Assembly: GCF_000699445.3 (NCBI RefSeq)
Contig: NC_067199.1
Location: 34,766,902 to 34,830,901 of the forward strand
DNA: 64,000 bases
Reading direction: 5' to 3'
DNA from: Schistosoma haematobium
Taxonomy: Eukaryota > Platyhelminthes > Trematoda > Strigeidida > Schistosomatidae
The translations under genes and the position numbers were made by a program. Position 1 is the stretch's first letter. Each line of letters opens with the position of its first letter. The notes under the pieces are model-generated. The model was given only the letters and a program-made list of their open reading frames with translations, was not told the origin of the DNA and ran no database searches. This document shows, piece by piece, positions 46,484 to 59,600 of this stretch.

Positions 46484-49255
46484 TCAGTTTCAGTTAGGAA
46501 ACGTCAGGGGGCTTGATGGCCTGAGTTAGTCCTGGAAATTATGGACTCTGTGTTGATCCAACTCTCTTTTGAAAGCGTTAATAGATGGAGCCCCAACCAC
46601 GTTCTGAGGTAATGAATTCCACTCGTTGATAATTCAGTGGGAAAGTCGATAGTCAGTTGGCAAGTAATTTTTTCTGGGCTTGTGAACTTTTTTGGAGTGC
46701 TCTCGTAAATTCTGTTTTAGAAGCCAAGAAAAATGAGGGCATATCAGGTGCAAACTTATCACTAATTAATTTGAAAACTGTATTCAAGCAGCCTCTAGTC
46801 CTTTGATACATCGACAGGAATAGATTTAGATTAGCCTGTTGAGCAGCATACCGTAGCTTCGCTATTCCGGGAATCAGTTTAGATGCTGTTCTCGGAACTT
46901 TTTCCATGAGCGCACTGTCAATTTTTAAGCGAGGGCTATCCCCTTGTATTCGCTACTCAAGTTGGGGACTCACAAACGCTGTGGAAAAGTCAAAAAATTT
47001 CGACGTCAACATGACTAGAGGTCCTACGTATTGACCATAGGGTTCTAAAAACGTTGGCGGTTTTCGCACGGTGGTGTGCAGCAGTCTTTGAGTCCTGGCT
47101 AACGATGACTCCCAAGTCATTACGTGTCTGGACAACAGGTAGCTCAATACTACTTATCATGTATGTATCTGTACCTTGAACAATATACATCACAATACAC
47201 TTGGAGTTATTTATCGGCAACTGCCAGGTTTGAGACCAGTCAGATGATTTTCCCAGGTCATTTTTTAGTTCTAACCTATCACCACCACTTCTTATCGCTC
47301 TCCATATCTTGACATTGTCAGCATATAACAAGATCGATGATGATGGGAGATGAGAAAGGTCATTTCCATATGAGAGGAGTAACACTGGCCCCAAAACTGT
47401 ACCTTGAGGCACTCCACTAAGCACAGTTTCCCAGCTAGACCACTCGGAGTTTACCCGTGCTTTTTGTTGGCGCCCAACTACGAAGTCTTTTATCCACATC
47501 AATAGATTGCCTCCAATCCCGACATTTCTTATATTATATAACTGTTGGTTGTGAAGAATTTTGTCCAAAGCTCCGCTGAAGTCAATGTAGGCTACGTCTC
47601 TAGGTAACCTTTGGTTATTAAGAGCTGGCCAGCTTTCACAAGCTACTAATAAGTTAGTGATAAGAGAATAACCTATTCTAAAAATATGCTGCTCCTCCTA
47701 AGGATCCGGTTTCCACGGAGGTATTAAAATAGCTTCTTTTGAATAATCCTTCCTAAAATTTTAACAACCACACTAGTTGGGCTAACGGGTCGGTAATTCT
47801 CAGGTTTATGTTTCGTACCTGTTTCGAAGACAGGGCTTACTATAGCGTTCTTCTAGTCTTTTGGTAAACGACCACTGGCTACGGATAGATTAAAGCATAT
47901 ACTCAAAGGGTTCGCAACGAAGTTAGTTAATTCCTTTAGTAACCCGGGATGCAGTTCATCCGGTCCCGTGGATTTGCCTATGCCAAGCTTATTTAGCAGA
48001 CCAAAGACATCGAGTTCTTTAATGGTCACGTTGTCCAATGTGTGTGTGGGGTTTGTATGGACTGACGGCAAGGGTGTTTCTATGGTAGATACATTGCTAA
48101 AGTATACTTGAGCTTTACCAAAGTCGTCTTCCACCAATGATGAAGCAGTATTATCTCCTCATAATGCTGGGATATTTCCTTTTTCGTCCTTTGGTTTATA
48201 TACGAAAACAAGCGTTTAGGGCATTCTATGGATTCCCTGACAATTTCCTCTTCGTACAACCTTCTAGACTTACAAAGGGTCAAGGCACAGGTATTCCGAG
48301 CTTCTCGAAACTGAGATTTTGTCTCATCAGCCCCAGTAACCTAAACCTATGACACATTTTTCTTCTCTTACGGGGAAGAGTGCGAACTTCCTTACTGAAC
48401 CATGACGGAGAGTTTATCGGCTCCCTTGGTGAAGTTAAAGGGATGTGAGGTCCATTAACTTTGACGTATAAATTTCGAAATACATCCCAAGCTGTTTCAA
48501 TCGGTGACTCTGGGTCTATTATCCAGTCTATTGAGGAGTGTATGATATCTTGTATATCTGCTTTCTAAACGTTAGGTCTGGGTTGAGCTGACACGTGTTC
48601 GTTTTTGACAACTGTATGGAAGTCGACGATTAGAACTGCATGAGTACTTTTACCTAGGGGTGGCTTTAATGGAGGTTCGTAACGCCATCCTCATAGTGGG
48701 TCGGTATAAGATCTAGTAAGGATGATTCAGAGTCCGGGTGGTGCCTAGTCGCTTCTTTCACATGTTGCACTGAGGCACATGTAATAACCGCATCAACTAG
48801 TTCCTGCTCGACGGAATTTTCTGACAATTCAGTTCTCGGATTTTTCCAGCCCACCGTGGGTGCAATAAAGTCTCCTAGGATTAGACATCGACCACTTTGT
48901 GATCAAGTACTGAGACTGTTTAGCAAGACCTCATTTACCTCACATCTTGAACTGCGGTAAACCAAACCAATCAGCGGCTCTTTTCCCATGCAGTTCAGGC
49001 GGAAACTAACTAATTCACACGTACCACTATCCTGGGATACACTGTCACTAACGACAAATGACCATAAGGCAACCTTTGAAGGATTACATATTAAAGAGCG
49101 ATTATCTAGGTACACTCACACTTTTTCTTATTACGGATTGCCCCATTTGGAATCCTTTCTCAGCCTATGTGACCGCAGCCGACTTAGTGAATAGCTTTAT
49201 GAGGAGGTTTAATAAACAGGTACTTATCCATGGATCACAATCTACCTCCTGAATC
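46484..49255 (-). mobile_element. CR1-like (jockey superfamily) non-LTR retrotransposon, degenerate
   Basis: On the - strand the order is endonuclease (49115-48666; includes LIGLVYRSS and SSLLDLIPTHYED), the RT entry region (GKSTGPDELHPGLLKEL, about 47970), the RT core at 47568-46990 (SGVPQGTVLGPVL, then LLYADNVKIW where the catalytic YADD has become YADN), and the C-terminal segment 46907-46653. The reading frame is broken several times, so the copy is dead. The 3' end carries AACTGAAACTGAAGCTG, a short repeat tail typical of CR1-type elements. It lies between the divergent FAM221B and UBE3D genes and ends about 100 bp upstream of the FAM221B X-box. Confidence 0.8.
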
Positions 49256-50173
49256 AGATGTCTCTGATGCATGTCTCATAATTTACCACTGTTATCAGCA
49301 CTATGTATCAGCAACTACTTCCTATCTTTCCTATTATTATCTCAATTTCATCTCTTATTCTTTCGATTAAGTCTTTTGACACATTGCCAATTAAGTGAAT
49401 TATATATTTATTCTTGAGTCAATCGTCTTCTCGTAGCACTAAGATTATCTCTTTGTTGTTTACACGTTTGAACTAACCAACCTCACACCTGTTGATGTGA
49501 CAGCTTTTGGTTTTCAAAATCCCTACTACTCTGCGACAGACGCCCATACTTAAATGTAAATCCAAAATAACTAACAAACTGGCTAGAATTTGTTCAGTCG
49601 AGTGGCTAGGCTACCAACCAGTGAACGTTATTAAATACCTGAAACCGTACTGGAACAGCAAGAAGCAAGCACAAGAAAATCAACCAGTTTACGCAAGCTG
49701 GTGACAAAGATATTGGTTACGCAACGTAGATGTGGCATTAGTTGTTCCTTCCTGGAGGTATTGGTGGTCCTTAAAATTACCCCAAACTTTGGGGAGGGCC
49801 ATTTCACTTCAGGGATTTCCCCGAAATTTTCTGGAATTTCCCCAAACTTGGGAGCTTTGGTTGCTACTAGACACGTAAGCGCGTTCACAACCATTTGAAC
49901 TTTCCGCTATTAGCTCGGAGAGTAACAACACCGCGCTCATTGAAGCCATATGGGGTTTTAGTTGGGCAGCGCTTAAGGGTTATCGTGACACTTTTTGCGC
50001 TACTTTTTTACTTCTGCTTTGTGCAGTATATCTTGATTTACCTTTGTAAATTTCGACACTTCTAGATTGACATATAGAGATTTTTGCATCGTTCTCCCTC
50101 ATAGATTTCTTAATTATTTGAGTAAACTGTCGAAGCTAAACCGAATCAATCTAAACTCCTGTTCATATTACAG
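49256..50173. other. 5' flank of UBE3D-like gene
   Basis: The first UBE3D exon with its start codon should lie here or upstream, but I cannot place it. Open frames at 49507-49704 (+) and 49631-49894 (-) are unrecognised. Around 49773-49860 there is a patch with repeated CCCCAAA and TTTCCCC motifs and a CCCCAAA/TTTGGGG hairpin. Confidence 0.4.
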
Positions 50174-50609
50174 CTACTCGCCTAAAATTTAAATTGGTGC
50201 TGAAAAACAGGAGACTGCATTGTTCAGCTTTAATGCTATTTGCTGAAGCCGTTGATAATAGCAAAAGTCTTGATGTTACATATTGTCGCATCAAAGAGAC
50301 AGGGTTTGGGTTATTCTGCGTTAATACTTTTGTGTTCAGATCGTGTCACATTAATGTGTACTCGGATACTATTGAGATTCAGAATGCCAATGAAACTCAT
50401 CAAGTGACATTAAATGGATTGAATATATCGTGCATGACATGCAAAAATCTTTGTCAAGTTAATGACAGAACTTTGTCGTGCAGATTTAATGCATCGTATA
50501 GCAGTCAGACCTGTGACAACATAACTAAATTAAGTAAAGTTATGAGTAACCTTACTGCAGCTGATTCGATTCTTTGCAAATTTTGCCAACAGAAGTTAGG
50601 AAATATAAA
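50174..50609 (+). CDS. UBE3D: UBE3D exon (first seen)
   Basis: The acceptor ATTACAG ends at 50173. The exon starts in phase 1 with TRLKFKLV and an in-frame TAA upstream (50152-50154) rules out an unspliced start. It encodes the N-terminal half including CxxC at LCKFCQQ. The 32-bp intron 50610-50641 has a GTAAGC donor and a TTTTAG acceptor. Confidence 0.8.
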
Positions 50610-53600
50610 GTAAGCAAACTATTTTCACATACACGTTTTAGAGATGTTACTTGTACTAATAACTTCCAGAAATTTATCACTCTCGAGGAGGAAGGTTTAT
50701 GCATTGAAGATGGCTACTTCTGTCATCCAACTTCTAAAAGCACTGAGGACTTGGCCTCTAACTCCGTTAATACGCAGACTTTTCCAGTTAATTTATATTT
50801 GGCTTCTCCATCTAGCTGTTTGTTCACTGGTTTAGAACTAATGACAGATCGTTCGTTGATTGAACCACAGTCCATTCAATCCAAAGGGAACGATTTCTTT
50901 CATTGCTCTAGTTGCTTAATGGCTTTGGGGAAAAAAGGTACAGATCACATTTCTTTGTTGTAGTTGAAAGTTGATATATTGAAAATGGAGAAATATTTTG
51001 TTGGATAATATTTTAATTCTGTTTCCTGCAAAACAAATAGTCTAAATCTATCCCCAGTTTTCGAAGTTCATCATATATATACTCTTAAGTAGTACATATA
51101 GTCATACAAACCCAAAAGTGAGCGCAGTGGTAAAACGCTGTACTACTAGTAATGTATTTTTCGCCTTTATGAACCGACAACAAGCTACAACTTTTAAGCA
51201 AATACTTGATACGTATTAGTTAAGACTAATAAATAACACTAGTTCCTCACTATTTGAGTTCAAATCAACTTTATTCTGACCGATCATTTGTCTAATAGTC
51301 ACGGTATTTCTAATGAAAAAAAAACTTGAATACATTGGGTTTTTCTCATTTCTATCGAGTTATAATTGTTGCTGTATGTTTAGTTTTGGTTATGGAACTC
51401 AAGTGGGACGCCTTACCCCCAAGGTAAATGGGTCTGTTTCCGTGCCAGTACTTCTTTCACATATCTGAAGTACAGATTCTTAGTTTACGCTTTAAGTCTC
51501 AGATTGTTTGATCACTCAATAGAGTACCATATCTCATATTAAGGAAATTCTTAGTATTCATAGGACCAAAACTATACGAATGCTCCCGGTAGTTGGTGAC
51601 TTATAGGTTGCTGTGTTCTTAAACCCATGATTTTCAACAGATAATTTTCTAACGTCGTTAGTTATTCAAATAAATCACCGAAACAGCTGAACTGTATTTC
51701 CTGTTTAGTCTTCGATTAGCATTAATATTACTGTTTCAACTACTCGGCTATTGTTTTGTTACTTTTTTTCTCTGCACTGGTTTCAAGTGTTGTAATTTAA
51801 ATCGTTATACATTTGAGTGGAATCCCATGTCATTTGTGGCTGGAATGTATAAGAGTAGATTATTTGTTTACTCTGCTAATGTGTCAGTTTGCTTAACAAT
51901 ATATTCTACAGTGAGAGGCTAGGACTTGGTAAAAAAAAAGTATCTGAAATTCGACATATAAACAAACCTATTACTTTCTCGAAATTGATTTCAGATCACT
52001 ATCGAGGGAGGTGCGAGTAAAGAAACTTCTTATTCCTCATTTATACATCTTTATTAATTGTTATGACATATTTGTCTGTTGTGTGTCCTTAATTTACTGT
52101 TCCCAAACGAATCTCGGGGCTCATACATAGTTCAGTTTCTTTTGATATGTCCATACAGTTATTTCTCAATCTTGTTATTATTATTATTAGAGCGCTTGTC
52201 TCCCTACAATCAACCAGAGTGCCAGTTTACTTATCCTATATTATTTTGGCTTTACTAACTTCTAATTTTTTTCATACAAAAAAATAAGTCTGTAACTATG
52301 AATGCATAAATTATTTAAATCTTAGGTGTTTTCTAAATGATGTCATATCGATTCCAACCGTCGACATCCAATCTTCGAGTGTAGAGTAAATACTGATATA
52401 GTCAGTGACTATAAATTGCTTTACTCAGATATTTATCCTCTTTTGTAGGTGTTAAATTTAGAATTATGGTGTCAGACAAAGTAGTTAACCAATTAATGAG
52501 GTTAAAAGTCCTAACCGATTCAGGTGGTTAGGACATATGTTACTTATGCTTAACTAAGACCTACTTTGACGAGGGATGCTTGCTTGTCCGGAACTAGATT
52601 AAATGGAAGCTAGTGGCACCAAACCAATACATGGCATCACTCCACGAACTCACTATTGACGTGAGTTAAGCTGGTAGAAACAGGCTTCCTGTATGTGATC
52701 GGCAAGACAACTGGCCAGTAGTTGGAGACTTCGAGTGATATGACTCAGAATAATTCACAATGGTCCAAATAGATTCATTCTTTATCTTTTATTGGCTTGA
52801 TATTTCGACACCAATTAGATTAGATATTGTTGTCAACGCGTCCGCCACTTTAGTGGCTGGAGATTGGACCCCGATTTGATCGTTTCTGATTGTTATTGAA
52901 ATATATATGTCGCCAATCGCCGTATATTTTTATCGGTTTAACTCGCGTTAATTTACAATGGAATTAAATAAGTCAAATACGAGAATGAATTTCGAATACG
53001 TGTATTTCACACAATCGTTAATCCAGACAAACACTGGAAGAAAAGAAGCGAAGTGAAGAGAATGAACCGGAACGACGCACAATCGAGGCGTGTGAGTCAA
53101 TTCAATTTAACTAGGCTTACTTACTTACTTACGCCTGTTACTCCCAATGGAGCATAGGCCGCAGACAATTTAACTAAGCGTGAATCTATATTTATAGTCA
53201 CGTGGAAATAAGTTACAGACATGTGATGAATAGGATAAGAAGTGCACACACGCTCATATAAAAGCAGTCAAGATTGGTAAGCGAATAGCAACCGACACTA
53301 CAGTCTTCTAGTCTTGAATTTCAGTATTCCGTCATACATGACTGTCATTTCGAACCATATTTTCAGGGCTGAGTTTTTCTTGTTGTTATCACTACTACAT
53401 CATTTCGATCTCTTGTTATTTTCATCTCGTGCTAATGTGGTACGACAACTAAAGTCAATACACATCTATGCCGGGCTATACGTTGATAATGTTTGTCTTT
53501 TTCTTTATAATTGTAGTTGACTTTTGTCACTTTCTTCTTCATGTACTTTTTAGTCTTGTCTGGCTCTCAAGAATACTTTGTATTTTGGGCTAATTGTTTA

Positions 53601-56600
53601 AGTTTACTAATTAGAGAAAATGATATTGATGGTGATTTTATTGGTTACATTGAAAAGCCATTAATGTAAGTTTCGAATATAACCTTTTCCCATTTATATT
53701 TATTTTTAATTCGATAGTATGTTTAACAACCACATCTGTCTAGATTCATTGTTGTCAACTTTTGTAACTATTGTAAAATAAGTGAAAATCATTTATCAAT
53801 TTTACGCTTTGAAGTAATTGATAAAATATCATCCAGTAATCGCGTCTAGTTATTTCTTGTTGATTACTTATCCTCTTCATTCAATATATCAATGATTTAA
53901 GTGTTGAATTGTCAAGGCTTGATTTTATCAAGTAATATTGAGAGAACGTTTTTAACGACTGACGATTAGATGTGACTTGTTCCACCCCCGATATTCCTTG
54001 GGGAATATTTAACTATGTAGTGCTACTCAGTCAGTCAGTCAGCTACAACGTAGGACTAGGCACATGTATGCATCGGTCCAAGTTGTCACACCTCATTAGC
54101 CCAACAAGGTGAACGCCAAATTCATAGAAGCAGTTACTTCTGTGATAGTAATATATAAAAGAAAGATTGCATATAAGGATATAATCCAGGGAGAAAAAAC
54201 CATTTCGTAGAAAAGGAGGTATAAAGTAATTTTAATCTCACGGTTTAAGGGAAGACAATGTGTGTATACACCTACGCTATTGTGATCGATCCTGAGCGAT
54301 GTCACCCAGAGTCCCCAACGATTGGTAGTCTACATCTACCAACATCGATCGAACAAGAATTTAGTGACTTCAAGGACTGATGCCACGTTTTGGTTTAGCT
54401 GCCCATGACTTTCTTCGGTAGTGCTACTCAATGTATGACAGGACATTTGAGTTGATATTAACCAGAAATATTGCGCGTTATACGTACCTGAGTAAAATTT
54501 GGATTTTTGTGGGTAAAAGGGTGATGCAAATTTTATTTAAAACGAGTTAAAGATGTGTCGGATTCTCAGGAAACTCAAACAGATTTACAATGCAGATTGA
54601 CACCAGTCAACTAACTGGTGGAATTACATATGTACTACCCAGCTTTTTCTGTATCATTTAACTGGAACCAATGTAGGACTCAGAAAATATGTGCATCGGT
54701 CCAATTATCTGCACAGCATCTACCATGCTAAATAAGGACAGTAAGAGGAATATCAAAGGCGTTAACTTAGTAGTATCACTAAGTGTAGAGTATATAAATC
54801 TAAAAGAATTAATATAGTTAAAGAATATGAAACTATGGATTAATATTAAAACTGATAATCTGAGGTAAGGTGAACAATGAATTAATATACTCTACTATAT
54901 CCAATTCTGAATAATACCCCCTAATGTTTCTAACTATTGGTTATGATTGTTGTGCAAAAAATTGGGAATTTCTGGAACCAAGTTTTGCAGACTTGAAATT
55001 CTAGTCGTTGAAGCTAAGAGATGTCATACGTTATTTCCACGTAGCGTTTTTATTTTATGGATTCTTGGTTTGCTTGATTTTTGTCCCTAGTTTGCATGTT
55101 TTGCTTATTGTACAAATATGTACTAAGCTGATCTCATTTGATAATAGTTATCTTTATTCATTACCGGTTAAAAACACAGCTTCTTAGATACATCAAAGTT
55201 ACTTTAACGTTACTTTTGGATAGATGGCATTCGTTCTAGTGGACTGAGGTGAAACAGTGAATTTTGGTGATATAAAAAATTAGTTATATTACATATACTA
55301 CTGAGTAGTAGCATGCAGTTTATTACTTAGCGTTTTTTAGCGAGTTAGTTTTCTATGGGATGGGGTCGCTAACCACATGCCCAACCCTCCTCTTTTTTCT
55401 GGGCTTTGGACCGTCAGTAGCCCGAGAGGGGCTCCAGGCGGAGTTGCATGCACTTTATAGGTTAACTTTTTTATGAAATGGAATTCACCATAGTAGTGGT
55501 ACGAGTTTCAAAATATACTCCCTATTCAATGTACTACTGTACTTGATCTTAGTTGGTTTAAATGACCTAGTTTAAGATCTCCAAGTGATTTATGATTTAA
55601 CGTCCATAACTTACATGCATAATCTTCTGAATAAAGGTGTGGTTTTAAATCCATGAAGTCAACTGTTAGATTATTCCGTATTGGTAGGTGTAGACTAGCT
55701 AGTTGTGGTCTGCATGATTAGTGACCTCAGATGCTAAGTAATGTGGTTTGAAGTCGATGTCAGTTATACAGATGTATCAACTCTTTATCTTTTAAATCCT
55801 ACGTTTCTATGTTTTTCACACATTTTCGAACTATATTGTTCATCTTTAGTATTTCTCACTCTCATCGACGTTGGTCGATTTGTTAATCTCATTTCTCAGT
55901 GCTAATGGGCTGTGTCAACGTGGGTCGATGGATATATCTACCAGGTTCTATACTGACTACATGAATAACTGACTACACGCATATTCCTAGATATTCTAGC
56001 TTATTTATTTTCCTTCCTCTTCTATCAATTTGTGGTAACAAAGTCATTTTTCAGTTCATTTTAGTGGTCATTGGTATTATTATCACTGACCGTGGCGAGC
56101 AGAATCAGGCCTGTTATGTGGTAATTACCATTCAATGTTTGATATGATATCCGAGAATTATATCTAACAATCAAGCATTAATTGATTGGAAAGTGTGTGA
56201 CCCCGAAAACTGATTTTCTCCGATCGCTTATGACATTTTTCATACCTGTTTTATGTCACTATCTTTTATATAAGCAGAATATTATATGAAAAATTTATTC
56301 CTCTAGCTAGTGGTCTCTTGTCTTTGATTTCAAACCATTTGAGAACTTACGTTAAAAATTTGGTCTCATGAAGAGTTATCACTCGACCACGCATCGTATT
56401 ATTGCTACCGTGACGTGGTGGTCGGGCTTGCCTATCATGATGAACCAATCGAGCTATGTTGGTTGGAAAAATTGTTCTTCAAGGTTTTATCATGCCAAAG
56501 AGGTTGTTTGAAGACCGGTAAGACCAAAAGCAGCAAACACAAGGTCCGAGGGTGAAGTCGTACTGGAGTAAAGTGTTTCCTTCATACAACCAGCATAACA

Positions 56601-59600
56601 GCGATCCTGTTTCATCCAAGGAAGGGTGAGGTCAGAAAAGGTCGACCCTAAAATGCACACTTCGCCTTATCCCACGGATTTCCGTCTCTGGCGGTAAGGT
56701 CCCAATAAGTACTGGGCTAACATGAAAATTACCCACAAAACTGTCGTATGTGACCGCCCACAAGCAGTTGTCCCTTAGGCATTGCGGTCACGCTTTCAGG
56801 TAACTAAGATCACCTCTAACCCAATTTCCTCTTCAGGCACCCCTAAAAGAACCCTTCTACGGTGTGGGCAACTGGGAAGTGACAACCACCCCCATACCTC
56901 TAACAGCACTCAAGACCACTGTATTGACAATCAATTTTTTTCTTCAATTCTAATGTTCCTCCTGCCTCGACTGTCAACTCTAAACTTTCTCCTCAAGTAT
57001 CACCATGGTCAACGATTCTAGTGCGCGAAACACTGTCCCATGTCTACTGAAACCTCGCTCCAAACTACACATTGGAGTCTTCAACGTACACACCCTATGT
57101 GAAATCGACCAACAGACCTCCTTGGTTAAAACCCTAGAATCTGGTACCCTTGATGTATACTGTGTCGCCAAAACACGCATACAGGATCCTAGTGTGGTCA
57201 TTCACTTGACCTCACCTCGCCAAACGGAGAGCCGACGAGCTAAACCCTCCATGTATCTGGCGACCCGATGGCTAGTTCTTGTGGACTGGCAGCTGGTCCA
57301 GATGTTACCTGAGAGGATATAGGAGCAGCTGTGGAGACAACAGCAACATCTACTCCACTGCTAGACTCTCGCAAACCTATCCCATCAGGCTCCGAACATG
57401 ATAAAGAGCGTAAACAAATCAGATCTAGATTCATCAAAAGTCTACGGAACGATTGTGAGCAGTGGTGCGCAACGAAAACAAGTGATGAAAAAGACAGCAG
57501 CTGTAGGTAGCACAATACAGCTTTTCAGACCAATAAAGGAAACCGAAATTAAGAAGTCAAGTGTAAGTGAAAAAATCTCGGAATAAGACGGCACTTATCT
57601 GCTTTCAGTCCAAACGTTTAGAACGATGGGCAGAACACTTTAAGAAGCAGTCCAGCCGGCCTTCAGTTACCCACCATTTCCAAACACCCTGAATTGAACA
57701 TTGAAACAGACCCTCTGACTCTAATTGAAGTTCAAAAGCTATAGCTAATCTCAGATGAGCAAGAATGACTGGTCCAGTTGGATTAACTGCAGAGGTCTTT
57801 AAGGATGGTGGGTTAATTTTTGCGATTATGTTGACCAATATTTTAGCTAAAGTCTGGAAACTGGATGTAATCCCGTCTAATTGGTCGCAATCACTGATCT
57901 TCCCTGTGTATAAGAAAGGATCAAAATTATCCTGTGGTAACTATACAGGGGTTAGTTTGACCAATATAACATCTAAAATACTGGAATCAACAATTATCAG
58001 GTGCCTAGCAAATATTCGTGAATTGCAAATAAGACAAAACCAGGCTGGCTTCAGACCTAACCATGGCTGCATCGATGACGTATTCACCATTCGTCAGATT
58101 TTAGGACGCAGATATGCTTATCGACGTCCGAGAATGACGGTTTTTCTTGGCTTAAAAGCAGAATTTGATTATGTAGACCGAGGTTCTGTGGCAGTGTCTG
58201 TCATTGAAAGGTGTACCTCAGAAGTATATAAACCTGGTGATGACTTTTTACTCGAACACTATCAGTCGAGTCAGAGCTTATAGCGAACTGTCATCTGATT
58301 TTGCAACGTCAAGCGTTGTCCGTCAAGGTTGTCCACTATTTCCATTTCTGTTCGATTTCATCATAGACCTACTGCTGGAAATAACTTTCTCGTCGACTGA
58401 ATTTTCGGACATTGATTTCCTACCAGGAGGTTCAATTATTGACCTACGATACGAATGATGTTAAATCAGTTGATGAGGTTGTGAGTATTCACTGACTAAG
58501 ATGATTGGGCCACGTGTTACGTATGCCTGAATACCGATTACCACGACGCGTAATGCTGACTGATATTGGGGATGATTGGAAGAAAGTTAGGGACGGCCAA
58601 ACCAAAACGTAGCATCAGTCCTTGAAGTCACTAAATTCTTGTTCGATCGATGTTGGTAGATGCAGACTACCAATCGTTGGGGACTCTGGGTGACATCGCT
58701 CAGGATCGATCACAATAGCGTAGGTGTATACACACATTGTCTTCCCTTAAACCGTGAGATTAAAATTACTTTATACCTCCTTTTCTACGAAATGGTTTTT
58801 TCTCCCTGGATTATATCCTTATATGCAATCTTTCTTTTATATATTACTATCACAGAAGTAACTGCTTCTATGAATTTGGCGTTCACCTTGTTGGGCTAAT
58901 GAGGTGTGACAACTTGGACCGATGCATACATGTGCCTAGTCCTACGTTGTAGCTGACTGACTGACTGCATCGTTGCACATCATTGATCTATTAGCATTCT
59001 ACTCATCGACTTCAACAACTGGAAATTCGTTCATATAATTTAAATTGTATTTTTGTATGAAAAAGGCATGGGATGACAAAAAAAATATAACGGGTTTCCA
59101 TACTGTATTAGTAGCACCAATCACATGATTTAAACTTTAATTCTGCATATCTGAGATTTTTCGCATCATATTATTAATGTCTACTTGCCAACAAAAATTT
59201 TTTTGGAGAAGAATCAAATGTTAGAATATTCCGAAGCATCTATTCAGTGTTACATCTATAATTTGTAATGGAATACTGCTTTCAGTGTTGTAGCATATTT
59301 CTCAATGCACTTTATGTTATGCCAGGTCCAACTAAATTTGTTGGGCAATGAAACAAATTAATCTCAGGATGTGGATTTGTGAGTGATCAATTCAAGCACT
59401 CAACAGTTAACTAACTACTATCCAGGTTGTATTCAGATATTGTGTTATTAATTAATTAATGTCAAGTGCTACTCAATTTAATGTTATAATATGACTGTAG
59501 ATTTTGTTCGACTGGAGTTGAACAGGAATTATGTGAATGCTTAACATACGTCGTTTTACGTTAGTGTCACACCACTGACAATTGTCTAATTTGGTGGTTA

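Larger units (their letters stand above)
50938..53553 (+). other. UBE3D intron with repeats
   Basis: 50970-52460 shows no gene or named repeat. The rest carries an RTE 3' fragment and an older repeat-like block, listed separately. Confidence 0.5.

Noticed and set aside
54096..54305. 69-codon frame identical to part of one at 58660-58899
   Set aside because: Both lie in the RTE 3' untranslated tail. Identity comes from the shared element, not from a conserved gene.
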